Shown in pieces: positions 47,001-57,563 of a stretch of DNA of 64,000 bases; position 1 is the first letter of the stretch; every line of letters starts with the position of its first letter. A model generated the notes under the pieces. It searched no databases and had not been told where the DNA came from. It saw nothing but the letters and a program-made list of their open reading frames with translations. The translations under genes and the position numbers were made by a program. This stretch comes from Trichaptum fuscoviolaceum (Eukaryota > Basidiomycota > Agaricomycetes > Hymenochaetales > Trichaptaceae). Location: positions 4,055,671 through 4,119,670 of the forward strand of contig CAJSYZ010000002.1 in NCBI GenBank assembly GCA_910574455.1, read 5' to 3'.

Positions 47001-48191
47001 GGATTATCCACCAAATTACGGATCACTTCCAAAGGATCCCGATACCATACATCATACTCTTTCCTCTTCCATGACTCGGAGTTCTCGTTTGTTGCCTTTT
47101 GGCCATTGTCATTCGTATAGAAGTTACTGAAGGATTTCCAAGGCACATCACCAACTCTCGTAGCGTCAATGACATTGTACAACTTCTGTGCATCTCCATC
47201 GAGCAGCGTACTAGTAATATCCAAATCCGAGTCCTCGTCAGGCTCTGTCGCGTCGAAATCAGAATATCCGCCAGATTTCGCATTATCCGCGAGGTGGATT
47301 AGCTGATATGCCTTCATGATTCCAAGAAGCTTCGTTATGTTACCAGCAGACATTTGCTCTTCTCGATAGAGAAAATCTGCGAGCTCGAAATCTGCTCGGC
47401 ACGAATAGGGAAACCAATCATTTGATGTAGGTTTGTTTCGAGGAACGGGGGGTTCTTCGTCTTTTAAGAAGGTTCCTTCTGCATCGCATGGAGTGGCTGC
47501 ACGGTGTCTGGTGTCAGAGTACTACAGTAAACCGAGGACAATAAACATGGCACGCACCATTCAAGTATCTGTGATACACCTTCAAGTTATCCCCGCTCTC
47601 CTCATGATCTCCAATGTCTAAGTCCAAGTCTTCAGAGGACGCGCTACGGTCATCACTTCCAATGACAGAATGTGACTGAGAATCAGGTCCGCCTACTAGT
47701 AGGTCTCGAAGCAGTTCGTCTCGGCCTACTATACTGAGCATCGAGATATCTTGTGTAAGCATGGAGATATCGTAATCGTAGGAGTCAGAGCCACTCTCAA
47801 GATGACTTTCTGTTGGAAGTTCAGACAACCTAGGGAGAACTTGAAAAGTTGGAGCTCGTGTGGGTCGACTTGGAATGGGTGAAGAATCATAGTCATGACC
47901 ACTACCACTGGCAGTAGAACTTGCCATGAATGACGTCGGATGAGCTGAATATTCATGTCTTGTTCTTCCAGATTGACTCTTGAACGTCCTACTACAGCCG
48001 GGCAAGGTGCATCGAATAGTTGGTGGAAAATGAAAGGGATCGTGCTTTTTCCGTGTCGCTGGCATCAACTTGAATGTAGCCTCAGTAGAAGTACTAGTAC
48101 ACGTCTTGGGTCTTTGGGTCTCACACCTGAGCCTCAGCCTGAGGCTGCCAGTGAGCCTGAGTGAACCTGACTCGGAGTTAAAATTAGTCAT
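44076..48191 (-). CDS. Plavaka-family DNA transposase (nearly intact, C-terminal frameshift)
   Basis: Large transposase of the Plavaka group, a CACTA-related class common in Agaricomycetes. From the N-terminus at 48191: a C2H2 finger CTLPGCSRTFKSQSGRTRHE; then NDWFPYSCRADFELADFLYR, KSFSNFYTNDNG, EYDVWYRDPLEVIRNLVDNP, YMSGNFAWEQA and MFVPVILGSDKTTVSVGTGN. These are followed by NEYYPLYLSIGNI, FRRFRHQVFHSSISRIL, GWCCKCTAPHKNLDNPE, DFPRADICDLISPDLLHQII and KGVFKDHLVEW. Then come AFLDFCYLVRRYTI, FSLPRQHAMTHYPTMIPLFA, APSGLCSSITENKHIYAVKQ and SSPSWRGKPRRDAVLVRV. About eight introns. Near 44150-44165 the frame shifts: the expected tail FYDKFYVNRFADMHMHETLY is present, ending at TAA 44076-44078, but one frame away from the upstream sequence. 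Unless this is a sequencing error, the last 25 or so residues are replaced. Confidence 0.85.
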
Positions 48192-48308
48192 AGCAGTAGT
48201 GGGCGTAAATTTTCAACTTGTCTAAGATAGACGCCCCCGCCTCCCTGATCTTGAACTTGCACCTTCGATCCATCTTATCCTCATACAAGACTCAAAACAC
48301 TGCACAAA
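48192..48308. promoter_or_regulatory. Short divergent promoter between Plavaka transposase and micro-exon gene
   Basis: Only 117 bp separate the transposase start (48191, minus) from the ATG at 48309 (plus). The pair probably shares regulation. It contains AACTTGTC and GAACTTGCACC copies of the island word. Confidence 0.4.
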
Positions 48309-51300
48309 ATGTCAACTCGAAGACAGACAAGGGCTAAGAACAGCGATCAGCACCCCGGAGCAGTAGTTGAACAGCTCAGAACAAGACGAACACAGGAGGA
48401 GATATTGCGGGAGAAGGAAGAAAAAGAGAAAAAGAAAGTACGGCAGGCAGAAAGGCGGGATGAGGCATTGAAGGAGAAGGAAGAGAAGGAAAAGCAGAAG
48501 GAAGAGCGGGCAGCTTTCCGCAGAGCTGCGGCCCAGCAAGTCGCGGTTGCGAAAGAGAGGAAAAAACTCGCTGCGGAGCAAAAACGGGCAGCAAAAGAAC
48601 AAGAGGCAGCTGACAAGGTTCGCAAGAAGGTGACTGCAGCAGAGAACCAAGAAGCAGCGATGCTAGAGACCGTAGAGCTTGAAAACAACTTGTCGAAGGC
48701 TCTTGAGACACGCACCCAGATGGGCTCAACAGTGCCCAAACTCACTGGCAAACGTGGACGTAGAAAGCCAAAAGGCGAAGCTAGTAGTAAGTCTTCAACT
48801 TTAGATCAGTGATGACACAGATTTGAACTAGCATAAACAGGCTCGAAGAACGATGTTAAAGACGTATCGGGTTGTGAAGATGGACACAACGAAGACTTGG
48901 ATATTCGTGAGTAACATTGCCTATACATTTTCAGATGATCTCAAAGCTTGGAGGTTAAACACTGTGACTCACGTTCATGCGAAGCAGCGAGTATGGATGA
49001 GCCAAACAGGAAGCCTGCAAAAAAGGCTAGGAAGGAAGATTCCAAAGGTGAACTTCCATTTCGCACACGTGTGCAGACCGCAAAGATGTCCAGGTCTGCC
49101 GCCACTCCCAGCGACGCATTCTTTCACACTCCTGCAGGACCGAACGAGAGTCTTTCTGGTGAAGAAACGGACATAATAGACTCGCCCGCTACGTCAAGGC
49201 GGAACAACAAGACAAAACGCCCTGTCAGGGCGCTTCGCAACACAGATGATTCCACTTTCATCGGTGAAGAGGGTGGAGGTCTTGAGTTGCCAGTCTCAGA
49301 AAGGATCAATTTGTGAGTTTGAAGTTTGAATCTTGCATTGCGTCTGAATCAGTATCTGGTACTGTCAAGTCGATGTAATAGTGAGTGCGAAGCTTGATTT
49401 AGACTCAATTATTAAACATCATCCCGACTAGTACTAGATTACGACTAATGAGCCTGCCACTGGCAGCGGATGCACTGGCAGTGCCAGTGACCGGCGTGAC
49501 ACTCCCGGGCCGAGACCCAACTTGGAAGTCCTTCACCTGCAACATTGACTCGGACGCTCTTGTCTTTGCTACCACTGTATTATGAGTCTTGCTGACGCAA
49601 AGCTACACCAGACACACCATCCCATTGCCAGATGATGAAAACTTAAGTCCCTGGGAGGATGAAGGAGAAACAATAACCCTTACAAGCTATCATGGTGTAA
49701 AAAATAGCACAATCAGCGTACAACAGAAGGCACATCTTGTCGATTCGGAATCAAATGCAGTGAGTTGATGGAGCATTAGAATGGCAAGTGCAGTCTGAAT
49801 AACTTGTTTATAGGGTGGAAGCGATCCGAAGAGGCTAACAAGGCCGGCTCAAGCTTGTGTGAGTCCGACTGATTACTGTTCGATTCATGTCAGTTACTCC
49901 ATGACTGTTTGTTCATATTCCTTCGTTATTATTTATCTGCCAACTGCCGTGTCATGAACAGGATGGAGGTAGCAGCAACGTCAACTCGAAGAAAAGGAAG
50001 TTATTGCATGACACTTCTTTCCGGGTCGCAGGTTTCAACGGTAAGCGACGTCATATCATTTACATTTTTCAATCTACTGAGCAATCCCTTCCCGTACTCG
50101 AGGATAAGAACCACAAGATAAAACCAGGTGGACAGGTGAGTACCAGACAGTGATCTTCATGGTACATCCTTCCTTCATTGCTTACTGAATTGGTATTTTG
50201 ATAGGATGCAAACAAGAGAACTGCTAATTCGCAGCTTAGCGCACCGGTAAGTCTATCTTATTTCAACTTCTCTCGTTCCCCCCTTATTTATGGTTGTAAG
50301 GTGCAATCACTAGCCTTGGAACCCCGTGTACAGGTATGTGTGAGTGTCGATGCACCCTAGGCTCACTTCCGGTGCTCTCCTGTGGCAACTATTCGTTTCC
50401 TTCTTCACTTTGAGTCGATCGCTAATGGGTGCATATGAATAGGAAATCACAGTCACAAAGAACGGAAAGAGGAAGTCGCCACCAGACACCGACTCTCAGG
50501 TTAATGTGGTAATTCTTCTACCTTGATGTGCAATGAATTCCTTCATTTTATGTTTACTTATTTTCAGCCATTTCAATTGGCTAATAAAACTGTCAAGATC
50601 AAGAAGTCATTGTTGACTGACATGGACACACCGGCCGGTGCCACAGTAAGTGTCAATTCTATGGTAACCGGCATTTTAAGTTCGTATCTGATCAGGCGGA
50701 AAGGACTTGAGTAAGAAGAGGAACCCCTCTGATATTCCTTATCGGCCTGAGGCCGATACGACGGTAAGTGCTTCTTTTCGATCTGCTCACTTGCCTTGGA
50801 TAACAGCTTTCTGACGTGTTGCAGCCGGAGATTGGATCCGCTACCTCTAATCGCAAGAGGCAGTCGCTTGTGGCTGATAATGAAGTAAGTGAGAGTCGAT
50901 TGATACACTCTAAATGTGAGCATTCACCTTCTTTTCTTAATAGTCTGGTGGTCGAAACATGTCGTTAGCACCTCGGGCACCGTCGCTTGCAATGAAGAGT
51001 GCATCCTGCACCCCCGGACCCGAAGTGTTAGTGACTGGGGCTTATCAAGGTCATCGCAAAGTCTCTCGGACTACTAGCTCAGTTTGTCGAATCAAATTCA
51101 TTTCTATGACATATTTTGTTGATTTACTTATATGCAGACATCAGTGGGACTTGAGGACAAGGATCGAAATGAAGGAAGGGAAGGATCTCGCGTGCCAGGC
51201 AGGAAAAGGGCGACGAACCAGTGTCTCCCTCCCGGTACTCAGGCAGGTTGGACTCATATTCTATTACCTTCACTATTTCGCGCAGTTGGAAAATCCGTCA

Positions 51301-52395
51301 CACCATGGCAAACCCCGGACAATAAGCTCATCAGCTCACTGTGGGGGAAAGTGTTTGATTCTGTGGAACTTAGTTACGAAACTCAGTTCGCTGATATCTG
51401 TTCTCTAGTTGAGTCATTTTTACTTTTCTCAAGTTACCTTTACCAAATTGAGATGCAATCCTCGTATTTCAGGCGGCCCAGAGATGCTCTGATAGCTGGC
51501 GCAAGAAACTTTTTGAGAAAGCTGAGCAATCAGTTGCCAGTTTTATCAGCGGCGAACAATTAAAGTCAATGCAAAACGAAGCAATTGTGAAGACGTTGCA
51601 GACGCTAGTTGACAAGAAGAAAGCCGAACCGTTTCTATGGGAAAGCTGGTATAGTATGGAGAGGGTAAGTAAAAGAGTGTTTATTGTTGCGTTTTGTGTC
51701 CATGCATTGACCCTAAATGTACAGAAGCAAGGACTGTTCTGCTCTGACCTTGTGGTCTCAGTGTTGTCCGTACACATTGTCTTGGCCATGGGTCGGCATA
51801 AAATACTGGACAGAAACACCATAGGAAAGCCTATCGGTGCCCTCGCCCTTGCGGCAACAGCGGTATCTATTTTTTCAGTACTTATATTGTCCTTATCCGC
51901 TGATCTTCTCATGGATAGGTCAAGGTTGCCATTGATAAACAGGTGGCTCGGTTGCAAAATATCAAAGAAGAACTTGGCGGCGCTGAGTGGTATTTCACTA
52001 GCGCTCTGTGGCAGCCTCATACGGACGACTATGTTAACTTGTTGTCGAATCCCTCTTTCTTCACTGAATCAAACTGGGAAAAGGTTCGATCCCGCCTCCT
52101 AGCTTACGATGCCAGTACAGATATCGACACGAGAAAGAACACCGAACTTGTTGGATCGGGTATCACTGGCAGGGACTTTTCCTTGTATTTTGACGGTGTA
52201 GATGCAGATTCGACCTGCGAGAAAGCGTATGACGAAGGCGCTGATAATTGGGAAGACGGAACCGACGATAAGGGCGAAGAGCGTGAGGGGGCTGAACATA
52301 GAAGCGAGATGGAAGGTGATGCAGAGGACGAACATGCTAATGCTAAGGGCGACGACGACCTGAGCGAGAGCGGGGACGAGGGCGTTGAGAAGATT

Positions 52396-52429
<34 letters not shown>

Positions 52430-52620
52430 GCGTTGAGAAGATTGAGGACGAGGGCGAGGACGAGGACGAGGGCGAGGGCGAGGACGAGGGCGAGGACGAG
52501 GACGAGGACGAGGGCGAAGGCGAGGGCGAGGGCGAGGACAAGGATTTAGGTGGAGATGGTGATCATGAGGAGGACGACGCTTCAAAATGGGATTCGGCTA
52601 CGGACTGCGTAGACTTCTAA
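48309..52620 (+). CDS. Multi-micro-exon gene: coiled-coil N-terminus, basic linker modules, acidic tail
   Basis: I do not know the function. Exon 1 (from 48309) encodes a charged helix (ILREKEEKEKKKVRQAERRD and QEAADKVRKKVTAAENQEAA). Downstream, a run of very short exons is separated by introns of similar size: 49814-49858, 50205-50246, 50301-50333, 50443-50499, 50568-50645, 50825-50884 and 50944-51024, all phase 0. Many encode a basic motif like KRKSPPDTD, KKSLLTDMD or KRQSLVADN. From 51139 a globular region follows: WTHILLPSLFRAVGKSVTPW, KVFDSVELSYETQFADICSL and KQGLFCSDLVVSVLSVHIVL. It continues with GKPIGALALAATA, a pattern I associate with multicopy agaricomycete proteins of unknown role. 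It ends with an acidic Glu/Asp/Gly repeat and stop at 52620. Exact exon count is uncertain. Confidence 0.68.
49430..49570. repeat. Palindromic-word cluster inside an intron
   Basis: GCCTGCCACTGGCAGCGG, then TGCACTGGCAGTGCCAGTG (about 49449-49492) and GACTCGGACGCTC (about 49548) lie in the intron between 49313 and about 49608 of the micro-exon gene. That intron is longer than its neighbours, consistent with inserted words. Confidence 0.7.
52379..52545 (+). repeat. GAGGGCGAGGACGAGGAC hexamer minisatellite (coding)
   Basis: About 165 bp of tandem GA(G/C)G(A/G)(G/C)-type hexamers within the last exon of the micro-exon gene. It codes for an alternating Gly/Glu/Asp tract with two GVEKIE inserts. 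Frame is kept because the unit is 6 bp. Length is likely polymorphic. Confidence 0.85.
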
Positions 52621-53740
52621 GGGCAAATCGATCACTGGTGAGCCTCTTCTTTTCGTTTCTGTCCGTGCGCTCAATATTATATTACCATCGACTCGCAGAG
52701 CAGCCTTCGTTTCTACTGGTCCGCCAAAGAACATGCAGAATTGAAGGTACGGCAGCGAAGTGTGACCTGCCACTGCCCGTCACGGCAGAGGTTCACGGTA
52801 ATGTCGTGGGGGATCCCTTCATAGCGACTGCTATGCTTAGTCTTGCGTAGATGACTGATGTACTTGAACACTGAGGCACTGATAGCTAAATAATGTTGTC
52901 TTATATATTTCTGATGCAATGAAATACTTGGATCGTTCTTATGCACTTAGACTCTTGAGCACTGCAATTTGTCTTACAACACTTGTCTACTGCTGTAATT
53001 AAAGGATGATACACTGGAGCACTGGGGTGCTGAATGCCTGAAACACTTAGAGCACTGATTCAGCCATCTTTCCTTATTTAAGCCAGCCCGCACTTATTTC
53101 AGCCAACTTGTCCTGAATAATGGGAGGACATGCATGAATAAGTGAAGCTTGCCTTATTTAAGACTTCAGTCTCTCAGGACGTTTAAGTAACACTTAAGTC
53201 ACTTTCAGCAGAAAGTAGTTTCCCTGATGAAGAGGGCGGGCGCCTTCTAGCTCACGCGTACATACGGCGTCAGAGACCGCCTCTCCATCTATGTTTAGTC
53301 TGCTATAGTTAACGGTGTATAAGGTTGATCCACGTTCGGTTGACAGTACAAGGCACTACAAACACAGAGGTCGATTCAATTGTACGGATAGAATTCGACG
53401 GTAGATGCGCCTCCACTAAGCTTAAGGCGTTGTTGTGAAATCGGATTTAAGAGAAACCATCATGATAAATGTCCTGAAAGGATAACAAGACGCCTCCGGT
53501 CAGATTAGCTCAACTTTATATTGACTAGCCTTGCAAAAAAGAAAGAAATGAAACAAGCGTTCCATAATTGTAATACCAGGTCAATACGGATAAGTATAGC
53601 ACTCAGGCTAACGCGGGGAACCGGGATGTAGCTGTTCGTTCTCAGCAACTAAATGTGTACCAGTCTTACTCATCGCACAGTGTTCACCGACTTACGAGGA
53701 GTAGGCCTGAACAGAGTCCACATCAAGTCCTTAATCCGCG
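52621..53740. other. Intergenic region, no gene seen
   Basis: About 1.1 kb. It contains imperfect repeats of CCTTATTTAAG and GCACTTATTT (about 53080-53175) and several CACTGGAGCACT-like words (about 53010-53060), but no coding signal. It marks the right edge of the accessory island. Confidence 0.4.
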
Positions 53741-54454
53741 ATGTCTGGACAATCCGTTCCGAAAGCGCTGCTCTTCGTGTTCACCGAACCTGGCGAGAAG
53801 CTTCCAGAGAGCGAGTTTCACGACTGGTATGAGAACGTGCACATTCCCCTGCGTATGGCGATACCCGACATTCATACGGGGACGCGCTTCAAAGCGACGG
53901 ACGGCAAGAAGCCGACATGGGCTGCATCTTACGACCTCACAGCGCTCGATACGCTCGAGCTCGACGCATACAAGGCATTGGGACGGGAACGCAGCGACCG
54001 CGAGAAGGATGTTCTCGCACGCATGGAGTATCTCGAACGGCGCATTTACTCAGTATACGAGCCAGTGCCTGTGACAGTCAGCCCGGATTTCAAGGGTTAC
54101 ACAGTCGGCGACGGCTTGGTGCTTGTCGCGGTTAGTCTTGAGGTAGCACCGGAGCACGAAACAGACTTCAACAAATGGTACGACGAGGAGCATATCCCAA
54201 TGTTGAGCAAGGTACCCGGATGGCTGCGCACACGCCGTTTCGTTCTCAAAGACTCAGGTGCGAGTGGGAAGCTCGTGGGCACGGACGGATTCAAAACGCC
54301 TCCGAAATACCTCGCGCTGCACGAATATGCAAATACCGCAGTATTTGAAAAGCCGGAGTGGAAGGCCGCAACATCGACGGAATGGCGGGACCGAGTGTTC
54401 AAAAACGTGACAAAGTTTGAGCGTCGCACCTTCGAGGTGTACAAGGATTTTTGA
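53741..54454 (+). CDS. EthD-like dimeric alpha-beta barrel protein with two domains
   Basis: Single-exon gene, 237 residues, with two ferredoxin-like domains in tandem. Domain 1 (about residues 8-105) has ALLFVFTEPGEKLPESEFHD followed by WYENVHIPLRM. Domain 2 (about 125-235) has VLVAVSLEVAPEHETDFNKW followed by YDEEHIPMLSKVPGWLRTRR. The repeated pattern (F/D)xxWYxxxHIP is the mark of EthD/DABB proteins; one polypeptide would form the barrel that single-domain members make as dimers. Relatives are fungal proteins found near biosynthetic or catabolic genes, but no such cluster is seen here and the substrate is unknown. The lack of introns is unusual for this window. No signal peptide, so it should be cytosolic. 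Confidence 0.85.
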   Translation: MSGQSVPKALLFVFTEPGEKLPESEFHDWYENVHIPLRMAIPDIHTGTRFKATDGKKPTWAASYDLTALDTLELDAYKALGRERSDREKDVLARMEYLERRIYSVYEPVPVTVSPDFKGYTVGDGLVLVAVSLEVAPEHETDFNKWYDEEHIPMLSKVPGWLRTRRFVLKDSGASGKLVGTDGFKTPPKYLALHEYANTAVFEKPEWKAATSTEWRDRVFKNVTKFERRTFEVYKDF

Positions 54455-54749
54455 TGGTGTTGATGCGTGAATAGAGGAGGGACGCGATGCATCAGTATGC
54501 TGTGAATGTGAGTGACGTACGGATGGCTTTCGGCTTCTTGTTGGCTGACTGGACCAAAGCTGAAACATGATGGGATCCGTCCTCAAGTCGGAAGAAAGGA
54601 TAAACGCGCAAAGAAATAAAGGATAGGATAGACCATATGTGTAGACTAGGCGTGACAGGATGCAGTGTAATGTATCAAGGAGTGAAACAGATAATGCGTG
54701 AATAAATATGCACATCGGTCCTTCCGTCTATATCAGATTGTCTATCAAT

Positions 54750-55816
54750 TTATCCAAGACTTGCCCAAACATCTTCAGGATCCCGATCGTCGACGTGCTG
54801 TACAGGTTTTGGCTTGTTGGACGCTGGTCGCGGGAGACCACGTTCTTCATCACCCCGCTCGTTCAGTCTTCGCTCGTCCGCGTCGAAGAGGATAGGATTC
54901 CGCACACGCGCCGATCGAGAAAGCTCCTCTTCGACGTCATCAGGTAAGTCGAGATCAAGCGTGCTAAAGCCTGCCCGACGGGCTGCGGTCAGGTCAATTG
55001 GGCGAGGGCGGGTGAATATGGATTGCCCGGATCTATGAATTCAAGATGGGTTAGGCGAGATTGATGAACAATGTTAAAGCAGCACGCACTGTCGCATTAC
55101 TGCCGCAAGCCGGATAAATTGCAGCACATTTCGCGCAACCAGCAATAGCGTATCGAGCACCTCCTCTTCCTTACTCGTCGCCCCGCAACCGGCGAACACA
55201 ATCACAAGCACAGTCACTACGCAGAGCATGGTGAGGACTAAGTCCAAAACGTTGAAGGGGGACTTCCAGAATTGCTGTCAACAATAGACGGTGTTAGTCC
55301 TGTCGTAAGTGACCAATGTACTACAGATAACTTACCCGGCCGAATGCCACGAACCGGACGCTCACTTCCGCAATCATCGTCACATTGATGATAAACTCGA
55401 GGATGTAGAACGCAAGTCCCGGACATCCCTCCTGCAAGCTCAGGACCACGGTAGTGATGGACAAGGCCGCCATCCCTAGATAGAGAAAGATATACGTCCG
55501 TGAATGGACGAATCGATTCGCGATTCCGCGCGTAATCTCCTGGCGAGTCAGCGCGTAAAGTGAGCGTGTCGGTCTTTTGTGTTCAACATAGTCGTAGTAG
55601 CCGCGCATAGCACCAGGGCGCACGTCGTTGACGCCAATAAAGAACAAAGATGAAAGTGAGGGGTGGATAGGAAAGTCAGAGAGGGTTGCCTAGTCCGGAG
55701 CGAAACCAAAATGATACGAACACTGGCTGTGATGACTGCTGGTGGAGAGGCTCCTGCTCGCCCGCTTCTATGTCGCCCAGCGGCTCGTCCACGTCCACAT
55801 CCTGATTAGAGCTCAT
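54750..55816 (-). CDS. Four-helix voltage-sensor-like membrane protein without pore
   Basis: Assembled from ATG 55816 (MSSNQDVDVDEPLGDIEAGE) through exons giving ATLSDFPIHPSLSSLFFIGV and RSLYALTRQEITRGIANRFV, to the stop at 54750-54752 (ending DPEDVWASLG), about 300 residues. Four hydrophobic helices resemble an S1-S4 voltage sensor: S1 YIFLYLGMAALSITTVVLSL; S2 AFYILEFIINVTMIAEVSVR with an acidic Glu and Arg; S3 FNVLDLVLTMLCVVTVLVIV with its Asp; S4 VARNVLQFIRLAAVMRQ with three spaced arginines. No S5-pore-S6 follows. The tail is soluble and charged. Stand-alone voltage sensors include Hv1 proton channels and voltage-sensor phosphatases. The S4 Arg spacing here is looser than in Hv1, so I call it only voltage-sensor-like. 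It is divergent from CWC25. Confidence 0.72.
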
Positions 55817-56156
55817 GCTATACTATGTATCCTTCCGACAGGACAAGAAAGCAAGAAAACCCGAGACAAAGCCGACAAAAGGTATTAGAGTAGGTGAACG
55901 GCCAGCGTGTACGTTCCTTGAGTGTGCGATAGTCACTGCGGCGGGGACGTACGACCCGGCGCTTATGTCAGGGTCCGTAGCCAAACATATGTAAACACGA
56001 TGTCAGTAGCTTTCGGCGACGCTGTCGGTGTCTAACTCATTCACTCGTTCCCTCCTCGCCAACTCCAAGTGTTGGCATAGTCTCGACACAGTCGTCATTG
56101 GACAGTTGGACCCAACCACACCCTCTGAGACACTTCAATAGCGAAAATTATTCAAA
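55817..56156. promoter_or_regulatory. Divergent promoter region of voltage-sensor gene and CWC25
   Basis: 340 bp between the two start codons. The CWC25 side has a pyrimidine-rich leader (56038-56070). No specific operator recognised. Confidence 0.4.
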
Positions 56157-57563
56157 ATGGGTGGCGGAGACTTGAACATGAAGAAGTCCTGGCATCCGCT
56201 CCTGATGAAGAATCAGGAGCGGGTGTGGCTCGAGGAGAAGAAAGCTGTATGTGTTTACCATTTCTAAGATCAAGAACCGAATTAATCTCTGCTCGTTAAT
56301 AGCTCGAGGAGAAGAAGAAGCTGGACCAACTCCGTAAGGAGAAAGAGGAGGAACGGCAGCTGCAGGAGCTACAGCGACTGCAAGAAGAGCAAACAGGCCG
56401 GAAACGAACGGAAAAACTAGAATGGATGTACGCGACCCCAGCTACTGGGAGTAGCACCAACAAGAACGACTTGGAGGACTACTTACTCGGAAAGAAGAGG
56501 GTCGATAAGCTTCTCACCGGTGATGAGAATGAGAAGGTATGTCGCTTCTTGTCTGACTTCAAGAATGGTCAACTAACACACGCGATAGGTTGGCGCTGCG
56601 CACAAAAACTTTATTGCGGTCCAGAACGCCAACACCGTGCGCGATATCTCTGCGAAAATTCGGGAGGATCCTTTGCTCGCGATCAAGCAACAGGAACAAG
56701 CGGCACTGCAGCAACTGAGGTCCAACCCATTGCGACTCAAAGAGTTGAAGGCGAAGATGGGAATCAAGGACAAAGAAAAGAAGGACAAGAAGGACAAGAA
56801 GAAGGCGAAGAAGGACAAGCATAGAGAGCACAAGGTCAAATATGATCAGGACCGTTATGACGACCGACATCGACGTTACTCTCGATCACGCTCGCCTGAC
56901 GAACGCTATTCTAGGCGTCGTGACTCGCGCTCGCCGCCGCCACGAAGGCCTCGCCTTGACGATAGAAGCAGGAGCCGGAGTCTTGAGCCGAGAAAGCGCT
57001 CGCGCAGTAGAGAATTTGACAGGTATCGAGAAGATTATGATCGTCTGCGGTATAGATCACGCAGCCGGAGCCCGAGAGGTAGAGTTGAAAAGAGTCGTCT
57101 TCCCGGATATCCTCGTTCGGATGAGACCTCCGAAGAACGAAAGAGAAGCAGAAGCCCCGATCAGCGTAGGTATCCCGACGCATACGAAAGAAATGGACGA
57201 GCGATTTCCCCATCTCAACATAAGCGCGCGCGTATATCTCCTCCTCCTTCACGACGTCGTTCTTCTCCGCCCCCTCGTCAGCAACAATCTAACGGCTACT
57301 CCGCCTCCGCGGAAGAGCGAGCTGCACGCCTTGCTGCAATGTCGCAGAATGCATCCTCGTTGACCGTGGAGCGTAAAGAGCGCCTCACTGAGCTACTAGC
57401 GATTGAGAAAGCGGAGGCCGAGGAAGAAGACAGGGCTCGGGCTCGGACGGGTGGGATGGGCAGCTTCCTTAGCGCTGAGCAAAAGAAAGTTTTCTCTGGT
57501 GCTGGTGGTATTGAGGAAAGAATTCGTCGAGGTCGGGCTGGCTTGGTAGTTGATGCCGATTAA
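56157..57563 (+). CDS. CWC25: Pre-mRNA splicing factor CWC25
   Basis: Step-one spliceosome factor that joins after Prp2 and stabilises the branch helix for the first transesterification. Three exons: from ATG 56157 ([20 protein letters not shown]) to about 56246, then from about 56303 ([20 protein letters not shown]) to 56535, then from about 56589 ([19 protein letters not shown]) to the stop at 57563. The start MGGGDLN(M/L)KKSWHP is the invariant CWC25 N-terminus that inserts into the active site. [12 protein letters not shown] and [13 protein letters not shown] match the family. A Lys-rich linker ([20 protein letters not shown]) and a long RS-like tail ([20 protein letters not shown]) follow, ending in a conserved-looking helix ([20 protein letters not shown]). 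The RS tail is long compared with yeast. Confidence 0.95.

Noticed and set aside
43780..48250. Terminal inverted repeats of the Plavaka element
   Set aside because: Many short palindromes occur on both sides, so matches such as CACTGCCAGTG are not specific; no longer inverted pair or target duplication could be fixed by eye.
52104..52585. Minus-strand Ser/Pro and Arg/Pro repeat frames
   Set aside because: They are reverse readings of the acidic hexamer repeat; any 6-bp repeat keeps all frames open.
56842..57363. Plus-strand 173-codon frame inside CWC25
   Set aside because: Shifted frame of the RS-rich tail; the CWC25 frame has the family's signatures.
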